DNA of 8,667 nt. Source: an uncultured Mollicutes bacterium. GTDB lineage: Bacteria; Bacillota_I; Bacilli_A; RFN20; CAG-449. This document shows, piece after piece, positions 6,684 through 8,667 of the stretch. The translations under genes and the position numbers were made by a program. The notes under the pieces were generated by a model, which saw only the letters and a program-made list of their open reading frames with translations, had not been told where the DNA came from and ran no database searches. Within the stretch, counting starts at the first letter, position 1; every line of letters begins with the position of its first letter. The stretch covers positions 1 through 8,667 of the forward strand of contig URVS01000057.1 in NCBI GenBank assembly GCA_900551385.1. The letters are read 5' to 3'.

Positions 6684-7169
6684 ATGGAAGAAAACTTTTT
6701 TACAAAACATAAAGATTTATTATTAGAAATTTTAAGGTTTTTATTAGTAGGTGGCTTAGCTACTATTTTTGATTGGCTAGTTTCTTTTACTATTTCAGCA
6801 CTTTTTCCAGATTTAATTGTTGGTAATTGGAATATAAAATCTACTATTGCGACAATATGTGGATTTATAGTAGGACTAATAATTAATTATGTTTTATCGG
6901 TAATATTTGTTTACAAAAATAAACAAGATGAAAATTCAGGAAAATCATTTAAAGATTTTATGATCTTTACTTTAATTGGTGTTTCAGTATTATTATTTCA
7001 AATATTATTCATTTATTTATTAAATGATTTATTATTTGTTAAAGTTCTTAATTGGACTACTATTTTATTTAAAAATTTAACTTATGGATATATAATTTCA
7101 AGGATCTTAGCAACTGGAATTGGTTTAGTTTTGAATTATATTTTTAGAAAAAAATTTATCTTTAAATAA
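6684..7169 (+). CDS. GtrA-family membrane protein
   Basis: This is a four-helix membrane protein of the GtrA family (named after a Shigella phage flippase). Members are thought to move lipid-linked sugars across the membrane for cell-wall or surface polysaccharides. Predicted helices lie at about 16-40, 52-76, 90-115 and 133-155. Family marks are LRFLLVGGLAT (17-27), NYVLSVIFVYK (68-78) and the terminal NYIFRKKFIFK (151-161), the paired N-Y...F.(Y/F) pattern of the internal repeat. GGAAG at 6672-6676 precedes ATG 6684. It lies 54 bases after spoVAF, in a gap where I see no promoter or terminator, so it may be read with the spoVA genes. The substrate is unknown, and a sporulation role would be speculation. 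Confidence 0.88.
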   Translation: MEENFFTKHKDLLLEILRFLLVGGLATIFDWLVSFTISALFPDLIVGNWNIKSTIATICGFIVGLIINYVLSVIFVYKNKQDENSGKSFKDFMIFTLIGVSVLLFQILFIYLLNDLLFVKVLNWTTILFKNLTYGYIISRILATGIGLVLNYIFRKKFIFK

Positions 7170-7172
7170 TTG

Positions 7173-7201
7173 TTGCATAAAAATATTGTTTGCTTTATTA
7201 T
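7173..7201 (+). promoter_or_regulatory. Possible housekeeping promoter for the thiT unit
   Basis: TTGCAT (7173-7178) and TATTAT (7196-7201) stand 17 bases apart, a good SigA-type arrangement just after the gtrA-like stop. However, the -10 overlaps the proposed 5' arm of riboswitch stem P1 (7199-7203), which would then not be transcribed. Either the transcript starts further upstream or P1 is formed differently. Confidence 0.35.
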
Positions 7202-7289
7202 CTAGTTATGGGAGCTTAGTGAACTAGGCTGAGAGGAAACTTCTTAGTTTCGACCGAACTTGATCTAGGTAATGCTAGCGGAAGAGATA
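7199..7289 (+). ncRNA. TPP riboswitch aptamer (Thi-box)
   Basis: This is a cis-acting RNA that binds thiamine pyrophosphate. The Thi-box landmarks are present in order: GGGAGC (7210-7215), CTGAGA (7229-7234), GACCGAAC (7252-7259), TTGATCTAGG (7260-7269) and TAATGCTAGCG (7270-7280). Supporting helices are GCTTAG/CTAGGC (7214-7219 with 7224-7229), GAAAC/GTTTC (7236-7240 with 7247-7251) and CTAG/CTAG (7265-7268 with 7275-7278). A closing stem P1 can form between TATCT (7199-7203) and AGATA (7285-7289). The element sits directly upstream of a thiamine transporter gene, as expected. Confidence 0.93.
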
Positions 7290-7308
7290 TTTTTATTTTG
7301 TTTTATTG

Positions 7309-7343
7309 ATTCTCTTTTTTACTTAGAAAAAGGGAATTTTTTT
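7309..7343 (+). terminator. Riboswitch-controlled intrinsic terminator before thiT
   Basis: ATTCTCTTTTT (7309-7319) pairs with AAAAAGGGAAT (7327-7337), with one G-U pair and a seven-base loop, followed by Ts to 7343. The aptamer's 3' end, GAAGAGA (7281-7287), can instead pair with TCTCTTT (7311-7317). That antiterminator excludes both P1 and the terminator stem. With TPP bound, P1 forms and the terminator stops transcription. Without TPP, the antiterminator lets RNA polymerase reach thiT. The thiT ribosome site follows immediately. Confidence 0.8.
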
Positions 7344-7353
7344 ATAGGAGTTT

Positions 7354-7941
7354 ATGAAAAATAATGTTATTAAAATGATGACAGATGTTAGTCTGTTTGC
7401 AGCATTAGGTTTAATTCTTGATGTTGTTCAAGGTACAATTTGTGATTTTTTACCATTTTGGCCTAATGGTGGATCAGTTGGAATTGCAATGTGCTGTATT
7501 TTTGTTATTTGTTTAAAATATGGACCTATTGGTATGTTTGGTGGATTAATGGTTGGTTTATTATCAATGTTAAGAGGTGTTTATATTTCTCCACTTGCAT
7601 CTGCTGGTGGATTTATGACAACATTTTTTCAAGTTGGTTTAGATTATTTTTTAGGTTGGACTTTAGTTGGTTTAGCTGGCTTTTTCTGCTGGTGGTTTCA
7701 AAAAGAAGAAAACCCAACCAAAAAAGTTGTGTGTACTATATTAGCTTGCACAGTTGGTGGATTAGCAAAATTTTTATGCCATTTTTTAGCAGGTGTACTT
7801 TATTGGCCAGATACAAGTAAATTTAGTGCAGTTGTTTATTCATTGTTGTATAATGGATCATATATGTTACCATCAATTATCTTATGTGTAATTGTTATGG
7901 TAATTATTGTAAAAAAACAACCAAAATTGTTATCTAAATAG
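7354..7941 (+). CDS. thiT: Energy-coupling-factor thiamine transporter S component ThiT
   Basis: ThiT is the substrate-binding membrane subunit of an ECF-type importer. It captures thiamine and works with the shared EcfA-EcfA'-EcfT module encoded elsewhere. The 195-residue protein is hydrophobic with about six helices. Family features are LPFWPNGGSVGIAM (33-46), FQVGLDYFLGW (92-102) and the C-terminal thiamine-site region: KFLCHFLAGVLYWPD (139-153) then YSLLYNGSYMLP (162-173). His143, Trp151 and Asn167 fall in the motifs that contact thiamine in the Lactococcus protein; that alignment is from memory. AGGAG (7346-7350) is only three bases from the ATG, unusually close. The next in-frame ATG (7375) is too far from it, so I keep 7354. 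The TPP riboswitch upstream supports thiamine as substrate. Confidence 0.94.
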   Translation: MKNNVIKMMTDVSLFAALGLILDVVQGTICDFLPFWPNGGSVGIAMCCIFVICLKYGPIGMFGGLMVGLLSMLRGVYISPLASAGGFMTTFFQVGLDYFLGWTLVGLAGFFCWWFQKEENPTKKVVCTILACTVGGLAKFLCHFLAGVLYWPDTSKFSAVVYSLLYNGSYMLPSIILCVIVMVIIVKKQPKLLSK

Positions 7942-7950
7942 GAGAAAAGT

Positions 7951-8154
7951 ATGAAAAAAGTATATATATATTTCGTTGTATCATTAGCTTCTGTAATTTA
8001 TTTTGGAATTAAGTTCTTTTCTTCTTTTGAAATTGGTGAAGATTTTTTCTCTACTGATAAGATATCATTTTTTGGACTTTTAGCGATGCTAGTTATATTA
8101 GTTACATCAATTTTTGAACTCGTATTAGAAAAGAAAAACAAAAATAATGATTAA
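7951..8154 (+). CDS. Small two-helix membrane protein, function unknown
   Basis: I do not recognise this 67-residue protein. It has two hydrophobic stretches, about 4-23 (VYIYFVVSLASVIYFGIKFF) and 40-59 (FFGLLAMLVILVTSIFELVL), joined by a short acidic loop (EIGEDFFSTDK), and it ends in a charged tail (EKKKNKNND). A good ribosome site, GGAG at 7941-7944, overlaps the thiT stop and lies six bases before ATG. The gene is therefore almost surely co-transcribed with thiT, under the same TPP riboswitch, and is closed off by the terminator at 8163. Location suggests a link to thiamine uptake, but nothing in the sequence proves it. Confidence 0.75.
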   Translation: MKKVYIYFVVSLASVIYFGIKFFSSFEIGEDFFSTDKISFFGLLAMLVILVTSIFELVLEKKNKNND

Positions 8155-8162
8155 TATTATAT

Positions 8163-8190
8163 AAAATCTCCTAAAATGGAGATTTTTTAT
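8163..8190 (+). terminator. Intrinsic terminator after the thiT unit
   Basis: AAAATCTCC (8163-8171) pairs perfectly with GGAGATTTT (8178-8186) around a six-base loop, and the T run continues to 8188. It ends the riboswitch-thiT-small protein transcript nine bases after the last stop codon. Confidence 0.9.
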
Positions 8191-8218
8191 TTTGTCTTTT
8201 TTTTATTTTGATTATAAT
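8191..8218 (+). promoter_or_regulatory. Promoter of dtd, very close to the start codon
   Basis: A perfect TATAAT lies at 8213-8218, with a weak -35 (TTTGTC 8191-8196 at 16 bases, or TTGTCT 8192-8197 at 15). Transcription would be expected to start near 8224-8227, and the dtd ATG begins at 8228. The transcript would thus have almost no leader. Confidence 0.55.
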
Positions 8219-8227
8219 ATTCTTGCT

Positions 8228-8667
8228 ATGAAAGTATTATTACAAGTTGTTAAACAAGCATCAGTTAGTATAGATGGAAAAATATATTCTAAGATTAATA
8301 AAGGATATCTTCTTTTTGTGGGATTTAATTATTCTGATAATGAAGAAATAATTAAAAAAGTCATGGATAAAGTTATGTCATTAAGATTATTTATGGATAA
8401 TAATGATAAAATGAATTTATCTTTAAATGATGTTAATGGTGAAGTTATGTGTGTTAGTCAATTTACTTTATATGCAGATATAAAAAAAGGAAGAAGACCA
8501 TCATTTAATTTAGCGGCTAATGGTAGTGTTAGTAAACCTTTATATGATTATTGTGTTGAATATATTTCTTCTTTAGGATATGATGTAAAAACTGGCATTT
8601 TTGGTGCTGATATGAAGATTAATTTAATTAACGATGGACCTACAACCATTATTATAGATAGTGAGGA
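8228..8667 (+). CDS. dtd: D-aminoacyl-tRNA deacylase, nearly complete (runs off the window)
   Basis: Dtd hydrolyses D-amino acids (for example D-Tyr) and glycine mischarged onto tRNAs, which protects translation in the cytoplasm. The N-terminus MKVLLQVVKQASVSIDG is the standard DTD start. The two active-site motifs are both present: SQFTLYAD (77-84) and NDGPTT (135-140, the NxGP(V/T)T motif). Also present are VMSLRLFMD (49-57) and KKGRRPSFN (86-94). The 146 visible codons cover almost the whole family length (about 145-150), so only a few residues are cut off by the window edge. No Shine-Dalgarno sequence precedes the ATG, and a perfect -10 lies only nine bases upstream, so translation probably starts on a leaderless or nearly leaderless mRNA. 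In many Bacilli dtd lies next to relA; that neighbour would be outside this window. Confidence 0.95.
   Translation, partial: MKVLLQVVKQASVSIDGKIYSKINKGYLLFVGFNYSDNEEIIKKVMDKVMSLRLFMDNNDKMNLSLNDVNGEVMCVSQFTLYADIKKGRRPSFNLAANGSVSKPLYDYCVEYISSLGYDVKTGIFGADMKINLINDGPTTIIIDSE

Noticed and set aside
7491..7820. Second forward-strand open frame inside thiT
   Set aside because: Its very high Trp, Phe and Cys content is typical of a shifted frame over a membrane protein gene. The ThiT frame carries all the conserved motifs.
1..8667. CRISPR arrays, insertion sequences, tRNA or rRNA genes, phage or toxin modules
   Set aside because: No spaced repeats, transposase motifs, cloverleaf sequences or ribosomal RNA signatures were found on either strand.

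Overview
The window is strongly AT-rich. Nearly all coding is on the + strand, with short or overlapping gene junctions. It carries the forespore sigma-factor operon (spoIIAA, spoIIAB, sigF) followed by the spoVA dipicolinate-transport genes. That arrangement points to an endospore-forming member of the Bacillota. The base composition, the reduced spoVA set and the divergent SigF suggest a gut-type, small-genome Bacilli or Erysipelotrichia-like lineage; this placement is inference. UGG is the working Trp codon (12 clear cases in the intact genes), so the ordinary bacterial code applies in general.

Layout. 1-761: the 3' part of a pyrimidine-nucleoside phosphorylase gene whose C-terminal domain is broken by an out-of-frame deletion. 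812-1963: dacF, a sporulation D,D-carboxypeptidase. 1962-2067: a dense regulatory gap with Spo0A-box-like repeats, a terminator and a possible -10 element. 2068-3546: spoIIAA, spoIIAB and sigF, all overlapping; sigF has an in-frame TGA at codon 9. 3592-6629: spoVAC, spoVAD, spoVAE and spoVAF, tightly coupled, with a perfect inverted repeat over the spoVAC ribosome-binding site. 6684-7169: a GtrA-family membrane protein. 7199-7343: a TPP riboswitch with a terminator, controlling thiT (7354-7941) and an unrecognised small two-helix membrane protein (7951-8154). 8163-8190: a terminator. 8228 to the end: dtd, nearly complete, probably with a leaderless or almost leaderless mRNA.

How the genes work together. 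SpoIIAA (anti-anti-sigma), SpoIIAB (anti-sigma kinase) and SigF form the partner-switching circuit that starts forespore gene expression. DacF trims cortex or wall peptidoglycan. SpoVAC, SpoVAD and SpoVAE form the channel that loads and releases Ca-dipicolinate, with SpoVAF as an accessory germination protein. Except for the pyrimidine phosphorylase, the genes upstream of the GtrA gene are thus a compact sporulation and germination island, in the order known from Bacillus (dacF-spoIIAA-AB-sigF-spoVA) but without spoVAA, spoVAB and spoVAEa. The thiamine-uptake unit and dtd are separate housekeeping transcription units.

No wholly new system is evident. The points most worth checking are the TGA inside sigF together with the altered SigF region 2.2, the Spo0A boxes before spoIIAA, the hairpin at spoVAC, the leaderless dtd, and the unknown small protein under thiamine control.
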